Origin: Bacteroidota bacterium
Lineage (GTDB): Bacteria; Bacteroidota; Bacteroidia; B-17B0; Aurantibacillaceae
DNA: 64,000 nt
Assembly: GCA_017303905.1 (NCBI GenBank)
Contig: JAFLBH010000004.1
Coordinates: 248,001 to 312,000 of the forward strand
Reading direction: 5' to 3'
Shown here: piece by piece, positions 51,882 through 61,047 of the stretch
Layout: the number at the start of each line of letters is the position of its first letter
Position numbering within the stretch: the first letter of the stretch is position 1
Translations under genes and position numbers: made by a program
Notes under the pieces: generated by a model
Database searches by the model: none
Seen by the model: the letters and a program-made list of their open reading frames with translations, nothing else
Told to the model about the DNA's origin: nothing

Positions 51882-53930
51882 ATGCGTCAGTTTATATGTT
51901 TCCTTATTGTTCTATCATTTTGTTTTAGCACGGTGTCGGCGCAAACCAATCGTTTTTTACGTAAAGCGGCTCGCTCAACCGAAAACGGCTATTTAGAAAA
52001 AGCGAAGGAGTATTATTTAAAAATACTTTCTACAGATAAAGATAACTATAAAGCGAATGTAGGCTTAGGCATTACATTATCTGAGTTTCAGGATCAATAC
52101 GAAGAAGCCTTACCTTATTTGGAAAAAGCTTATGCACACACACCAACAGATACTTTACCGGATTTATTATATGCTTTGGCAAAATGTTATCAGCATGCCG
52201 GTCAATTCGAAAAAGCAATTGGGTTTCTGGAAAAATTAAACGGAGCAGTCGCTCTCGATGAAGAGGATAAATACTTTCAATTAGACTTAAGCAAAAGAAA
52301 ACAAGATTGTGCCTATGCCATGGCGAACAACTCTGTTACCTCTCAAAAGGAATGGTATGTGATAAATTTGGGCTCGAGTATTAATTCAAAAATGCCGGAA
52401 TATGTTCCTGTAATCACACCCGATAATGAATTACTTTTTACTTCCCGTCGTAAAGATCATGAAAAAGAAAAAATAAACGATCTGGATGGAAAATATTTTG
52501 AAAGCATGTACATCAGTAAAATCGATAATGGAAAATTTGAAACGCCTCGTCGTTATACCATTCCCGATTTATTCATGAGCTCTAAATTCCGTAAGCACCA
52601 CGAATCGGTAATTTCTATGTCACCTGATGGAAAAAAATTATTTGTTTACCGTGATAATAAAATTTATGAAATTGAAATTTCCGAAGTGAAAAAAGCGGAA
52701 CCAAGAAAACTTTCTAAAAACATCAACTTCGACTCCTATCAAAATCATGCCTATTTGAGTAAGGACGAAAAACAATTGTTCTTTACCAGTGAAGCAAAAG
52801 GCGGATACGGCGGACTTGACATTTATTGCTCGGTTAAGGGAAGCGATGGCGTTTGGGGTACACCAGAGAATTTAGGTCCCAATGTAAATACTCCTTACGA
52901 TGAAGACGCTCCATTTTTAAGTAACGATGGAAAAACCTTATTCTTCGCTTCCAGAGGATTACCGGGTTATGGTAATTTCGATTTATATCAATCTGAATTA
53001 GGTGCCGATGGTAAATGGGGTCCTCCACAAAATTTAGGCATGCCTATTAATTCGCAAGCGCATGATATTTTCATGGTGCAGAATAAAGATGGAAATATTG
53101 GCTACTTCTCCTCTGCTCGTCCGGGCGGAAAAGGTGATATGGACATCTACAAAATCAATTATTTAAAAGATTACAACAAACGTTGTGAAACGGATGAAAA
53201 TCCTTTGTTAAGCATCAAAACAGAAACCATTTCCTCAGCTGATAACCGTTATGCCTTTACTGCAACAGTACCGGATTATTTAAAAGTTTTAAAATATGAG
53301 TGGAAGGTTAATAACAGCGACACGAAAGACACGGAAAATTATGCTGAAGCAGTTTTTTCAGGTGGAAGCGATAATAACGTAAAGCTACGCGCCTTCGCCT
53401 ATTGCGATACTTGTTTTGAACCGATCGTATTGTGTAATATTGTGCGTGTTAATGTTGTGGCAACACAATCTGTTGATGTGTTAGCAAACAATAATGGTGG
53501 AAACACCGGTGGCATTCTTAACGAACTCAAAAACTTTAAAGGTAAATTAAGTAAAGAGCAATTAGCCGCTTTAGGATTTAATGTAACTCCTGTGCGCTTC
53601 AACTTCAACGCTTCTGACGTGCGTGAGGATGCAAAAACGATTCTCGATAAAAACATTGAAGTTTTAAAAGCCAACCCCGATTTGAAAGTGGAAGTATATG
53701 GTTACGCCGATACGCAAGGTCGTCCGGGATATAACAAAAATTTATCCGACAAGCGCGCGCGCAACATTAAAGATTACATGGTACAAAACGGCGTGAACAA
53801 AAAACAGATTATTGTTGTTATCGGTAAAGGAGCAACCAATTTGGTGAATGATTGTGTACGTGGTGAAGAATGTGATAAAGAGCACAATGAAATGAACCGT
53901 CGTGTTGAATTTACCGTAATTAAAAAATAA
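51882..53930 (+). CDS. TPR/PD40/OmpA outer-membrane protein, PorE-like
   Basis: A 682-residue protein. The signal peptide (about 1-20, ending V-S-A-Q) is followed by TPR-type repeats (about 25-125) and a PD40 propeller (about 150-430) with ISMSPDGKKLFVY, GGLDIYCSV, APFLSNDGKTLFFASRG and FDLYQSE. A beta-sandwich follows at about 440-530. The OmpA domain is at about 565-682: VYGYADTQGRPGYNKNLSDK, quoted at its core, and MNRRVEFTVI, a peptidoglycan-binding fold. This is the domain order of T9SS accessory PorE and its relatives. It probably anchors a secretion or motility complex to the cell wall. No lipobox Cys is seen, unlike PorE. Confidence 0.84.
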   Translation: MRQFICFLIVLSFCFSTVSAQTNRFLRKAARSTENGYLEKAKEYYLKILSTDKDNYKANVGLGITLSEFQDQYEEALPYLEKAYAHTPTDTLPDLLYALAKCYQHAGQFEKAIGFLEKLNGAVALDEEDKYFQLDLSKRKQDCAYAMANNSVTSQKEWYVINLGSSINSKMPEYVPVITPDNELLFTSRRKDHEKEKINDLDGKYFESMYISKIDNGKFETPRRYTIPDLFMSSKFRKHHESVISMSPDGKKLFVYRDNKIYEIEISEVKKAEPRKLSKNINFDSYQNHAYLSKDEKQLFFTSEAKGGYGGLDIYCSVKGSDGVWGTPENLGPNVNTPYDEDAPFLSNDGKTLFFASRGLPGYGNFDLYQSELGADGKWGPPQNLGMPINSQAHDIFMVQNKDGNIGYFSSARPGGKGDMDIYKINYLKDYNKRCETDENPLLSIKTETISSADNRYAFTATVPDYLKVLKYEWKVNNSDTKDTENYAEAVFSGGSDNNVKLRAFAYCDTCFEPIVLCNIVRVNVVATQSVDVLANNNGGNTGGILNELKNFKGKLSKEQLAALGFNVTPVRFNFNASDVREDAKTILDKNIEVLKANPDLKVEVYGYADTQGRPGYNKNLSDKRARNIKDYMVQNGVNKKQIIVVIGKGATNLVNDCVRGEECDKEHNEMNRRVEFTVIKK

Positions 53931-53933
53931 TGT

Positions 53934-54620
53934 ATGGACTTTAGAAACCGGAAAGACCTCGTATTTATTATACTCGCCGGTTTTTTTGTTACCAATGCTA
54001 TTGTTGCCGAATTAATCGGTGGAAAGCTGGTTCAGTTCTTCGGCATCTTTACACAAAGTATCGGCATTATTTTATGGCCGGTTGTTTTCATCCTTACCGA
54101 TTTAATCAATGAATATTATGGAAGAAGTGGTGTTCGAAAACTCACTTTCATAACCATTGGGTTAATAATATATACTTACATTCTGATTACTGTAGCCATT
54201 AACTTAAAAGCTGTTGATTTTTCACCGGTTAACGACTCCGTATTTCTAACGGTGTTCGGACAAAGTCAGTGGATAATTGTTGGGAGCATTGTAGCCTTTT
54301 TAAGTTCGCAATTAGTAGATGTATATATATTCTGGAAATTGCGTAATGTTACAGGCAAACGTTTAATCTGGTTACGCGCAACAGGCAGTACATTAGTGAG
54401 TCAGTTAATCGACACTTTCGTTGTTCAGTTCATTGCTTTTGTTTTACCCGGTAAATGGGCTTTCGGAGAATTTATAATTAACGCAAGCTATGGCTATGTG
54501 TTTAAATTATTGGTAGCGGTTGCGCTGATACCGTTAATTTATTTAGGGCATTTTGCAATTGAAAGATTTTTAGGAACCGCCGAATCGGAGAAAGCAACCG
54601 AAGAGGCCGTGAAAGAATAA
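53934..54620 (+). CDS. yhhQ: YhhQ-type queuosine precursor transporter
   Basis: A 228-residue inner-membrane protein with about six helices. DUF165-type motifs are GGKLVQFF, WPVVFILTDLINEYYGRSGVR and LVSQLIDTFVVQF. The family imports preQ0/preQ1 for queuosine synthesis. The tgt gene at 19056 in the same window would use the product. It follows the PorE-like gene by 3 bases and precedes the rhomboid by 3 bases. Confidence 0.92.
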   Translation: MDFRNRKDLVFIILAGFFVTNAIVAELIGGKLVQFFGIFTQSIGIILWPVVFILTDLINEYYGRSGVRKLTFITIGLIIYTYILITVAINLKAVDFSPVNDSVFLTVFGQSQWIIVGSIVAFLSSQLVDVYIFWKLRNVTGKRLIWLRATGSTLVSQLIDTFVVQFIAFVLPGKWAFGEFIINASYGYVFKLLVAVALIPLIYLGHFAIERFLGTAESEKATEEAVKE

Positions 54621-54623
54621 ACT

Positions 54624-55274
54624 ATGGTTACTACTACACTCATTTTTGTTATACTGGCTTTCTCGGTATATGCCTTTTACGACCGGAGTTTGATGAACAA
54701 ATATTTATTTCATCCCTACTCCATCAGTCGTTTTAATGAACATTATCGATTCTTAACACATGCCTTCATTCATGGCGATACTTTGCATTTATTCTTAAAT
54801 GTATTCTCGTTATGGATGTTTGGTTACCAGGTAGAGGAAAGAGATTTTGTGGATTTATTTACCGACAAGTTTGGCGAGGAGCAAGCATTTAAGTTTGCGA
54901 AATTGGCCTATATAGGATTATTTACCGGAGGTATTTACGCGGCTTCAATAACCGAATATTATAGAAACAGAAATAATTCTTCTTACTCTTCGCTTGGAGC
55001 GAGCGGCGCCATAGAAGCCATTATATTTAGTTTCATCATAATAAATCCCTTTCAAACATTGTACTTATTTATTTTACCAATGCCGGCATGGTTATTGGGA
55101 ATTTTATTTTTAGGCGTAAGTTATTATTTAAGTAAACGAAAAACCGGAGATCCTGAAACCGATAGAGTTGGTCATGAGGCCCATTTTTGGGGTGCAATTT
55201 TTGGCGTGGTGTATACCATTGCTTTAAAACCCGAGTTGTTCACGATTTTTTTTAGGACTATATTTAATCATTAG
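54624..55274 (+). CDS. rhomboid-family intramembrane protease
   Basis: A 216-residue protein with about six helices. HAFIHGDTLHLFLNVFSLW gives the conserved Asn59, SLGASGAIEA gives the nucleophile Ser127, and GHEAHFWGAIFG gives His187. A loop of about 30 residues between helices 1 and 2 is charged. The catalytic pair is intact, so activity on a membrane substrate is likely; the substrate is unknown. It is 3 bases after yhhQ and 6 bases before the MBL gene. Confidence 0.88.
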   Translation: MVTTTLIFVILAFSVYAFYDRSLMNKYLFHPYSISRFNEHYRFLTHAFIHGDTLHLFLNVFSLWMFGYQVEERDFVDLFTDKFGEEQAFKFAKLAYIGLFTGGIYAASITEYYRNRNNSSYSSLGASGAIEAIIFSFIIINPFQTLYLFILPMPAWLLGILFLGVSYYLSKRKTGDPETDRVGHEAHFWGAIFGVVYTIALKPELFTIFFRTIFNH

Positions 55275-55280
55275 ATTATT

Positions 55281-56042
55281 TTGAAAGTAACGTTTTTAGG
55301 CACCGGCACCTCTCAGGGAATCCCATTAATTGGTTGTGATTGCCGCGTGTGTACTTCTCAAGATGCCAAAGACAAACGTTTACGTACCTCTGTTTTTATA
55401 GAGCACAACGACACCAACATTGTGATTGATACGGGGCCGGACTTCAGACAACAAATGTTGAGAGAGAATATCAGAAAAGTAGATGCTGTACTTTTTACAC
55501 ACGAACACAAGGATCACATAGCAGGATTAGACGAAGTGCGCGCGTTTAATTTCATCAATCAAATGATAATGCCCGTTTATGCAACAGAGCGTGTGCAGAG
55601 TGCCATTAAGCGTGAATTTGCTTACATTTTTGCGGAAGAAAAATATCCGGGAATTCCGCAAATAGAATTAAAAAGTATCGTTGACCAAACATTTGATGTA
55701 AATGGCATTAAGGTTGTACCCATTGAAGTTATGCATCACAAGATGAGTGTGAAAGCTTTCAGGATACACAACTTCACATATATTACCGATGCAAATTATA
55801 TTAGTGAAGCAGAAAAAGAAAAAATAAAAGGGTCTGAAGTTATTGTTGTGAATGCCTTAAGAAGAAATCATCATATTTCTCATTTTACTTTTGAAGAAGC
55901 CATTGAATTAATGGAAGAGTTAAAACCAAAACGCGCTTATTTTACACACATTTCTCATCAGCTTGGTACGCATAAAGACGTTAGCTTAGAATTACCTGAA
56001 TACATTCAATTAGCCTATGATGGTTTGAAGATTGAGCTTTAA
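55281..56042 (+). CDS. PhnP-like MBL-fold hydrolase
   Basis: A 253-residue beta-lactamase-fold enzyme. It has VTFLGTGTSQGIPLIGCDC, then CRVC (the structural-zinc cysteines of PhnP-like members), the metal motif FTHEHKDHIAGLDE, and VEVMHHK-like, ITDANYIS and THISHQLG segments holding further ligands. Related enzymes cleave cyclic ribosyl phosphates, tRNA 3' trailers or other phosphodiesters. The only start is TTG at 55281, giving M-K-V-T-F-L-G-T-G-T. It ends the yhhQ-rhomboid series. Confidence 0.88.
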   Translation: MKVTFLGTGTSQGIPLIGCDCRVCTSQDAKDKRLRTSVFIEHNDTNIVIDTGPDFRQQMLRENIRKVDAVLFTHEHKDHIAGLDEVRAFNFINQMIMPVYATERVQSAIKREFAYIFAEEKYPGIPQIELKSIVDQTFDVNGIKVVPIEVMHHKMSVKAFRIHNFTYITDANYISEAEKEKIKGSEVIVVNALRRNHHISHFTFEEAIELMEELKPKRAYFTHISHQLGTHKDVSLELPEYIQLAYDGLKIEL

Positions 56043-56149
56043 AGCTAGTTTTCCGGGGCTTTTTATAGCTCCCTTGTTAATTTTCGATAAAAACAAGCCG
56101 GAATCCTAAAAAATGGCTTTACTTTGCATAAACTTTGTTAGAGCTCTTC

Positions 56150-56533
56150 ATGAGAAAAAACACCATAATAATACTTATTCTCGTTTTTTTATTCAGGACT
56201 GTCCTTGTTGCTCTCAATTCTATTTCTTACGATTTTAACCAGAAGCATATTTCACTTTCCAACGCAAACGCTTCGACAACCGTTAAAAATCCTACCTTTT
56301 CAGATGCAAACTCAAACAAATTTTTGAAGGTTTTTCAATTTGTAGAACTAACAGAAGAAGAAACTGAAAACGAAGAAAATCACATAAAAAGTGATACTCC
56401 GATTATTTTATTTTTCGTTCTTAGTATTGCTTTCATAGCGTCACTTATCCAAAAAGTAATAGCTTCGTTTGATGTCATCAAATGTCACTTATTTCCTAAA
56501 AAGTATCTTTCACTCTCTATCTTGAGATTGTGA
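56150..56533 (+). CDS. small membrane protein before an RND operon, unknown
   Basis: A 127-residue protein: N-terminal helix (about 4-24), soluble acidic middle (ELTEEETENEENHIKSD), C-terminal helix (about 88-108) and a basic tail. No family is recognised. TTG 56135 is in frame but ATG 56150 starts M-R-K-N-T-I-I-I-L at the helix. It lies 212 bases ahead of the efflux adaptor gene on the same strand and may be a regulatory or accessory small protein of the pump. Confidence 0.5.
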   Translation: MRKNTIIILILVFLFRTVLVALNSISYDFNQKHISLSNANASTTVKNPTFSDANSNKFLKVFQFVELTEEETENEENHIKSDTPIILFFVLSIAFIASLIQKVIASFDVIKCHLFPKKYLSLSILRL

Positions 56534-56745
56534 TAACCGGAGGCCAGAGCCTTTTCTCTACAATTACAATTATGTATTTCATATCAAGCACTTATTCAAG
56601 GTGAGTGTTTAGTATGCAATTGCGGCATGAAGCCCTCTGGAAAATTTCATCGTCTATCATTATTGTAATGAACCGTGGCTAGCATCTGTCGACACAGCCA
56701 CCGCGTTAAGCATCCTTTAACACCTATTAATTAACAGAAATAATC
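56534..56745 (+). promoter_or_regulatory. structured leader candidate upstream of the RND operon
   Basis: A 212-base spacer with several stems. CCAGAG (56544-56549) pairs with CTCTGG (56635-56640). AAGCACTTA pairs with TGAGTGTTT across a short loop (about 56586-56610). GCAATTGC forms a small palindrome near 56617. GTGGCT (56675-56680) pairs with AGCCAC (56696-56701), with TGTCGACA between. There is no known riboswitch match and no open frame. Confidence 0.4.
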
Positions 56746-57828
56746 ATGAAAAAAATATTTTTATTACTAAGCGCATACATCCTATTACATACTACCGGTT
56801 GCCACACGAATCACGAACAAAACGAAGAAGCCATTCGCTTTATCGCAACAAGTCCGTTAAAAAAAGACACTGTAATAACACGCAATTATGTATGTCAAAT
56901 TCACGCTATACAACACATCGAAATGAGAGCACTTGAAAAAGGGTATTTAGAAAAGATATTCGTGGATGAAGGAGAGTTTGTAAAAAAGGGTCAACTCATG
57001 TTTAAGATTATGCCCCTTATTTACAATGCTGAATTACAAAAAGCGCAAGCTGAAAAAGATTTCGCGGAAATTGAATATCAAAACACAAAGCAACTTTCGG
57101 AAAAAAATGTAGTTTCTACCAATGAACTTGCCTTAGCGAAAGCTAAATTGGATAAAGCAAAAGCCGAATTAAGTTTAGCGCAAACTCATTTACAATTTAC
57201 TGACATTAAAGCTCCCTTTGACGGAATCATGGATCATTTTCAGGTGAGATTAGGCAGCTTAGTAGATGATGGCGACTTACTCACCACATTATCCGATAAC
57301 AGTGAAATGTGGGTTTACTTTAATGTTCCGGAGGCTGAATATCTCAATTACAAAATGCATTCGACTGAAGAAAATCTTAATAAAGTAAGTTTATTATTGG
57401 CAAATAATACGATGTTTGATCAGCCAGGAGAAGTAAAAACTATTGAAGCTGATTTCAATAACGAAACAGGTAATATTGCTTTTAGAGCTACTTTTCCAAA
57501 TCCTAACAAATTACTTCGTCACGGGGAAACCGGAAACATCAGAATGTCTATTCCCGTTAAAAACGCAATTATCATCCCCCAGAAAGCCACATTCGAAGTG
57601 TTAGAAAAAAAATATGTTTATGTAATTGACAAAAATAATTGCGTTCATGCAAAGGAAATCACTATTGCCGAGGAAATTCCGGACTTGTATTTTATTAAAG
57701 GTGGCTTAAATGAAAACGATAAAATACTTCTTGAAGGCATTCGAAAAGTAAAAGACAATGATAAAATAACTTTTACGTATGAAAAGCCTGAAAACGTAAT
57801 TCCGAAACTAAGTGTTTATGTAGAATAA
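56746..57828 (+). CDS. RND efflux periplasmic adaptor (lipoprotein)
   Basis: A 360-residue membrane-fusion protein. The signal ends in TTGCHTN, with the lipid-modified Cys19. The biotinyl-lipoyl halves are at about 50-80 and about 145-180 (FVDEGEFVKKGQLMFKI and DIKAPFDGIMDHFQVRLGSL), flanking a helical hairpin (KAQAEKDFAEIEYQNTKQLS, then LAKAKLDKAKAELSL). A beta-barrel and membrane-proximal domain follow. It links inner- and outer-membrane parts of the pump. The permease starts 15 bases later. Confidence 0.93.
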   Translation: MKKIFLLLSAYILLHTTGCHTNHEQNEEAIRFIATSPLKKDTVITRNYVCQIHAIQHIEMRALEKGYLEKIFVDEGEFVKKGQLMFKIMPLIYNAELQKAQAEKDFAEIEYQNTKQLSEKNVVSTNELALAKAKLDKAKAELSLAQTHLQFTDIKAPFDGIMDHFQVRLGSLVDDGDLLTTLSDNSEMWVYFNVPEAEYLNYKMHSTEENLNKVSLLLANNTMFDQPGEVKTIEADFNNETGNIAFRATFPNPNKLLRHGETGNIRMSIPVKNAIIIPQKATFEVLEKKYVYVIDKNNCVHAKEITIAEEIPDLYFIKGGLNENDKILLEGIRKVKDNDKITFTYEKPENVIPKLSVYVE

Positions 57829-57843
57829 AAAAAAATTAATGTT

Positions 57844-60800
57844 ATGTTTAATAAATTCATTCAACGGCCTGTACTTGCCATCGTAATTTCTTTGGTAATT
57901 TTATTTATTGGGGTACTGGCCATAAAAACTTTGCCTACTTCTCAATTTCCTGAAGTAGCACCTCCTGTTGTGATGGTTAGTGCTTCTTATCCCGGTGCCA
58001 GCGCAAAATCATTAGCCGAATCTGTAATTATTCCTCTCGAACAATCCATAAACGGAGCATGGGGCATGCGTTACATGACCTCTGATGCTACGAGTGCCGG
58101 GGAAGCAAATATACAAGTTGTATTTGAGCCGGGCACCGATATCAACCAAGCCTTGGTTCAGGTTTCCAATCGTGTACAACAAGTAACAAACAGATTGCCT
58201 ACACTGGTACAAAGGGAAGGCGTTGTTATAACGCCTGTTATTCCAAGCATGTTGATGTATGTTAATCTTTACAGTAAAGATAAAAACGCCGACATGAAAT
58301 TCTTATTTAATTACGCCGGCGTTAACATGGTACCTGAATTACAGCGTATCAATGGCATTGGTCAGGTACGCATTTTAGGGAGTCGTCAATACGCGATGCG
58401 AGTTTGGCTTAATCCGGATCGTATGCGCGCTTATAGTGTGTCTCCCGACGAGGTCATGGAAGCATTAAATGAACAAAGCATCATTGGAAAAGCAGGAAGG
58501 ATAGGACGAGGTGATAGTAAACAAGCCGAAGCCCTGGAATATGTTCTCACCTATTCTGATCGTTATAATGATCCTAAACAATACGAAGATGTAATTATCC
58601 GCTCTAATTCCAATGGAGAAAATCTTCGCTTAAAAGATGTTGCTACTGTTTCCCTTGGTAGCGAATATTATGATATCTATTCCAATCTTAATGGCCATCC
58701 TTCGGCAGCTATGGTACTCAAACAAACTTATGGCAGCAACGCCAGTGAAGTAATTAGTAAAGTAAAAGAAAAGCTGGAGGATTTAAAAAAGACGTTCCCA
58801 CCCGGAATGGATTACGAAATAAGTTATGATGTTTCCAATTTCCTTGATGCTTCTATCGAAAATGTTATTCATACATTACGCGATGCATTCATACTTGTTG
58901 CATTAGTTGTATTTATATTTTTAGGCGACTGGCGTTCAACACTTATTCCAACTCTTGCTGTACCCATATCATTGATTGGTGCATTTTTCTTCATGCAACT
59001 TTTCGGATTAACCATTAACATGGTAACATTATTCGCGCTAGTATTAGCGATAGGTATTGTGGTCGACGATGCCATCGTCGTCGTAGAAGCCGTTCATGCG
59101 AAAATGGAAGAAGAAAATCTTTCTCCTTACAATGCCGTTCGTAAAGTTATTGGAGAAATCAGTGGTGCCGTTATTGCCATTACTTTATTAATGGTTTCTG
59201 TATTTATTCCTGTTTCTTTCATGAGCGGTCCGGTTGGTACTTTCTACCGACAATTTTCCATCACCATGGCATCATCCATTGTTTTATCCGGAATTGTGGC
59301 TTTAACAGTTACGCCTGTTTTATGCGCTATGATTTTAAAAAACAATCATGGAAAACCAAGAAAAAAAACATGGATGAATCGCTTTATCGACGGTTTCAAT
59401 AACGGCTTTAATAAATTAACCGGAAAATATGTAGGTTTATTAAAACTAATTGCGCATCGAAAACTAATAACAGTTGGCTTATTTGTAATATTCGCCTTAG
59501 GAATATTTACAATCAGCAGTAGTTTACCTACCGGATTCATTCCCAGTGAAGATCAGGGAATGATTTACGCTATCATTCAAACTCCTCCGGGTTCAACTCT
59601 TGAAAGAACCAATGATTTGTCAAATAAATTAGTTGGTTTAATAAATACCGTTGATGGTGTGCAATCTGTTTCTTCAATTGCAGGATACGAAGTATTAACG
59701 GAAGGTCGCGGTTCCAATGCAGGAACTTGCTTAATAAACCTTAAACCGTGGTCGGAACGAAAACATGGCGTAAGTGAAATCATTCACGAACTGGAAGAAA
59801 AAGCGAAGGAAATTCCGGGCGCAACTATCGAATTTTTTGATCCTCCTGCTGTACCCGGATTTGGTGCTGCCGGTGGTTTTGCCCTTCAATTGTTGGATAA
59901 AACAAATTCCGGCGATTATAAGCAATTGGAAAAAGTAACAAACGACTTTATGAATGAGCTTAAGAAACGAAAAGAGATTACCGGCTTGTTTACATTCTTC
60001 AGTGCAAATTATCCGCAATATGAAATTGAATTCGACAATCAAGCAGCCATGCAAAAAGGAGTTACGATTGGAAACGCCATGAATACACTTTCCATATTTG
60101 TTGGAAGTACTTATGAATTAGGTTTCATTAAATATCAGCGGTTTTTTAAAGTATTTGTTCAGGCCTCTCCTGAGTTTAGAAAATTACCAACTGATATCAT
60201 GAATTTATACGTCAAGAATGATAAGGGTAATATGGTTCCTTTTTCTGCTTTTATGAAAATTCATAAGAAACAAGGCGCTAATGAAATCAACAGATACAAC
60301 ATGTATAACACTGCCGCAATAAGAGGGGGGCCTGCCGACGGTTATAGCAGTGGTGAAGCCATTGCTGCAGTGAAAGAAGTAGCAGCAAAAACACTGCCTG
60401 TGGGTTATGATATTGATTGGGCTGCTTTATCCTACGATGAAACCCGTCGTGGTAATGAGGCCATATATATATTCATTATAGTACTTGTATTTGTATACTT
60501 TGTATTAGCCGCGCAATACGAAAGTTTTATCATCCCGCTTTCAGTTGTATTCTCGTTACCTGCTGGTGTATTCGGCTCATTTCTTTTAATAAAAGGTATG
60601 GGACTTGCCAATGATATTTATGCCCAAGTGGGTTTAGTAATGTTGGTTGGCTTACTCGGAAAAAATGCCGTCTTAATTGTAGAGTTTGCCGTTCAAAATC
60701 AAAGAGAAGGTGCCCCTGTATTGGAAGCTGCTATCAATGGCGCTAAGGTTCGTTTACGTCCCATCTTAATGACCTCCTTCGCGTTTATTGCCGGTTTGAT

Positions 60801-61047
60801 TCCGCTTGTTGTAGCCCACGGTGCCGGTGCTATTGGTAATAAAACTATTGGAGCTTCTGCTCTCGGCGGTATGTTATTTGGAACCATCTTCGGGATAATT
60901 ATTGTACCCGGGCTTTACTACATATTTGGTTCAATGGCTAAGAATAGAAAACTGATAAAGAATGAAGATGATAGTTCCTTATCGGAAGACTTTGTACATC
61001 ATATTGATAATTTTCCACAAACTCAAGACAATGAAAACAACAACTAA
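57844..61047 (+). CDS. RND multidrug efflux permease (HAE1/AcrB type)
   Basis: A 1067-residue inner-membrane pump. It has the family start FIQRPVLAIVISLVILFIGV, two periplasmic domains, and helix 4 with GIVVDDAIVVVEAVHAKMEE. The proton-relay Asp pair in VVDDAIV is present. The second half carries VGLLGKNAVLIVEFA and RLRPILMTSFAFIAGLIPLV. The substrate is unknown, with hydrophobic drugs or bile-like compounds typical for HAE1. It overlaps the outer-membrane gene by 17 bases. Confidence 0.95.
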   Translation: MFNKFIQRPVLAIVISLVILFIGVLAIKTLPTSQFPEVAPPVVMVSASYPGASAKSLAESVIIPLEQSINGAWGMRYMTSDATSAGEANIQVVFEPGTDINQALVQVSNRVQQVTNRLPTLVQREGVVITPVIPSMLMYVNLYSKDKNADMKFLFNYAGVNMVPELQRINGIGQVRILGSRQYAMRVWLNPDRMRAYSVSPDEVMEALNEQSIIGKAGRIGRGDSKQAEALEYVLTYSDRYNDPKQYEDVIIRSNSNGENLRLKDVATVSLGSEYYDIYSNLNGHPSAAMVLKQTYGSNASEVISKVKEKLEDLKKTFPPGMDYEISYDVSNFLDASIENVIHTLRDAFILVALVVFIFLGDWRSTLIPTLAVPISLIGAFFFMQLFGLTINMVTLFALVLAIGIVVDDAIVVVEAVHAKMEEENLSPYNAVRKVIGEISGAVIAITLLMVSVFIPVSFMSGPVGTFYRQFSITMASSIVLSGIVALTVTPVLCAMILKNNHGKPRKKTWMNRFIDGFNNGFNKLTGKYVGLLKLIAHRKLITVGLFVIFALGIFTISSSLPTGFIPSEDQGMIYAIIQTPPGSTLERTNDLSNKLVGLINTVDGVQSVSSIAGYEVLTEGRGSNAGTCLINLKPWSERKHGVSEIIHELEEKAKEIPGATIEFFDPPAVPGFGAAGGFALQLLDKTNSGDYKQLEKVTNDFMNELKKRKEITGLFTFFSANYPQYEIEFDNQAAMQKGVTIGNAMNTLSIFVGSTYELGFIKYQRFFKVFVQASPEFRKLPTDIMNLYVKNDKGNMVPFSAFMKIHKKQGANEINRYNMYNTAAIRGGPADGYSSGEAIAAVKEVAAKTLPVGYDIDWAALSYDETRRGNEAIYIFIIVLVFVYFVLAAQYESFIIPLSVVFSLPAGVFGSFLLIKGMGLANDIYAQVGLVMLVGLLGKNAVLIVEFAVQNQREGAPVLEAAINGAKVRLRPILMTSFAFIAGLIPLVVAHGAGAIGNKTIGASALGGMLFGTIFGIIIVPGLYYIFGSMAKNRKLIKNEDDSSLSEDFVHHIDNFPQTQDNENNN

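Noticed and set aside
56035-56077. Terminator after the MBL hydrolase gene
   Set aside because: A palindrome AGCTTTAAAGCT and a GGGGCT/AGCTCC stem are present, but the stem has a G-T pair and no T-run after it, so evidence is too weak to list.
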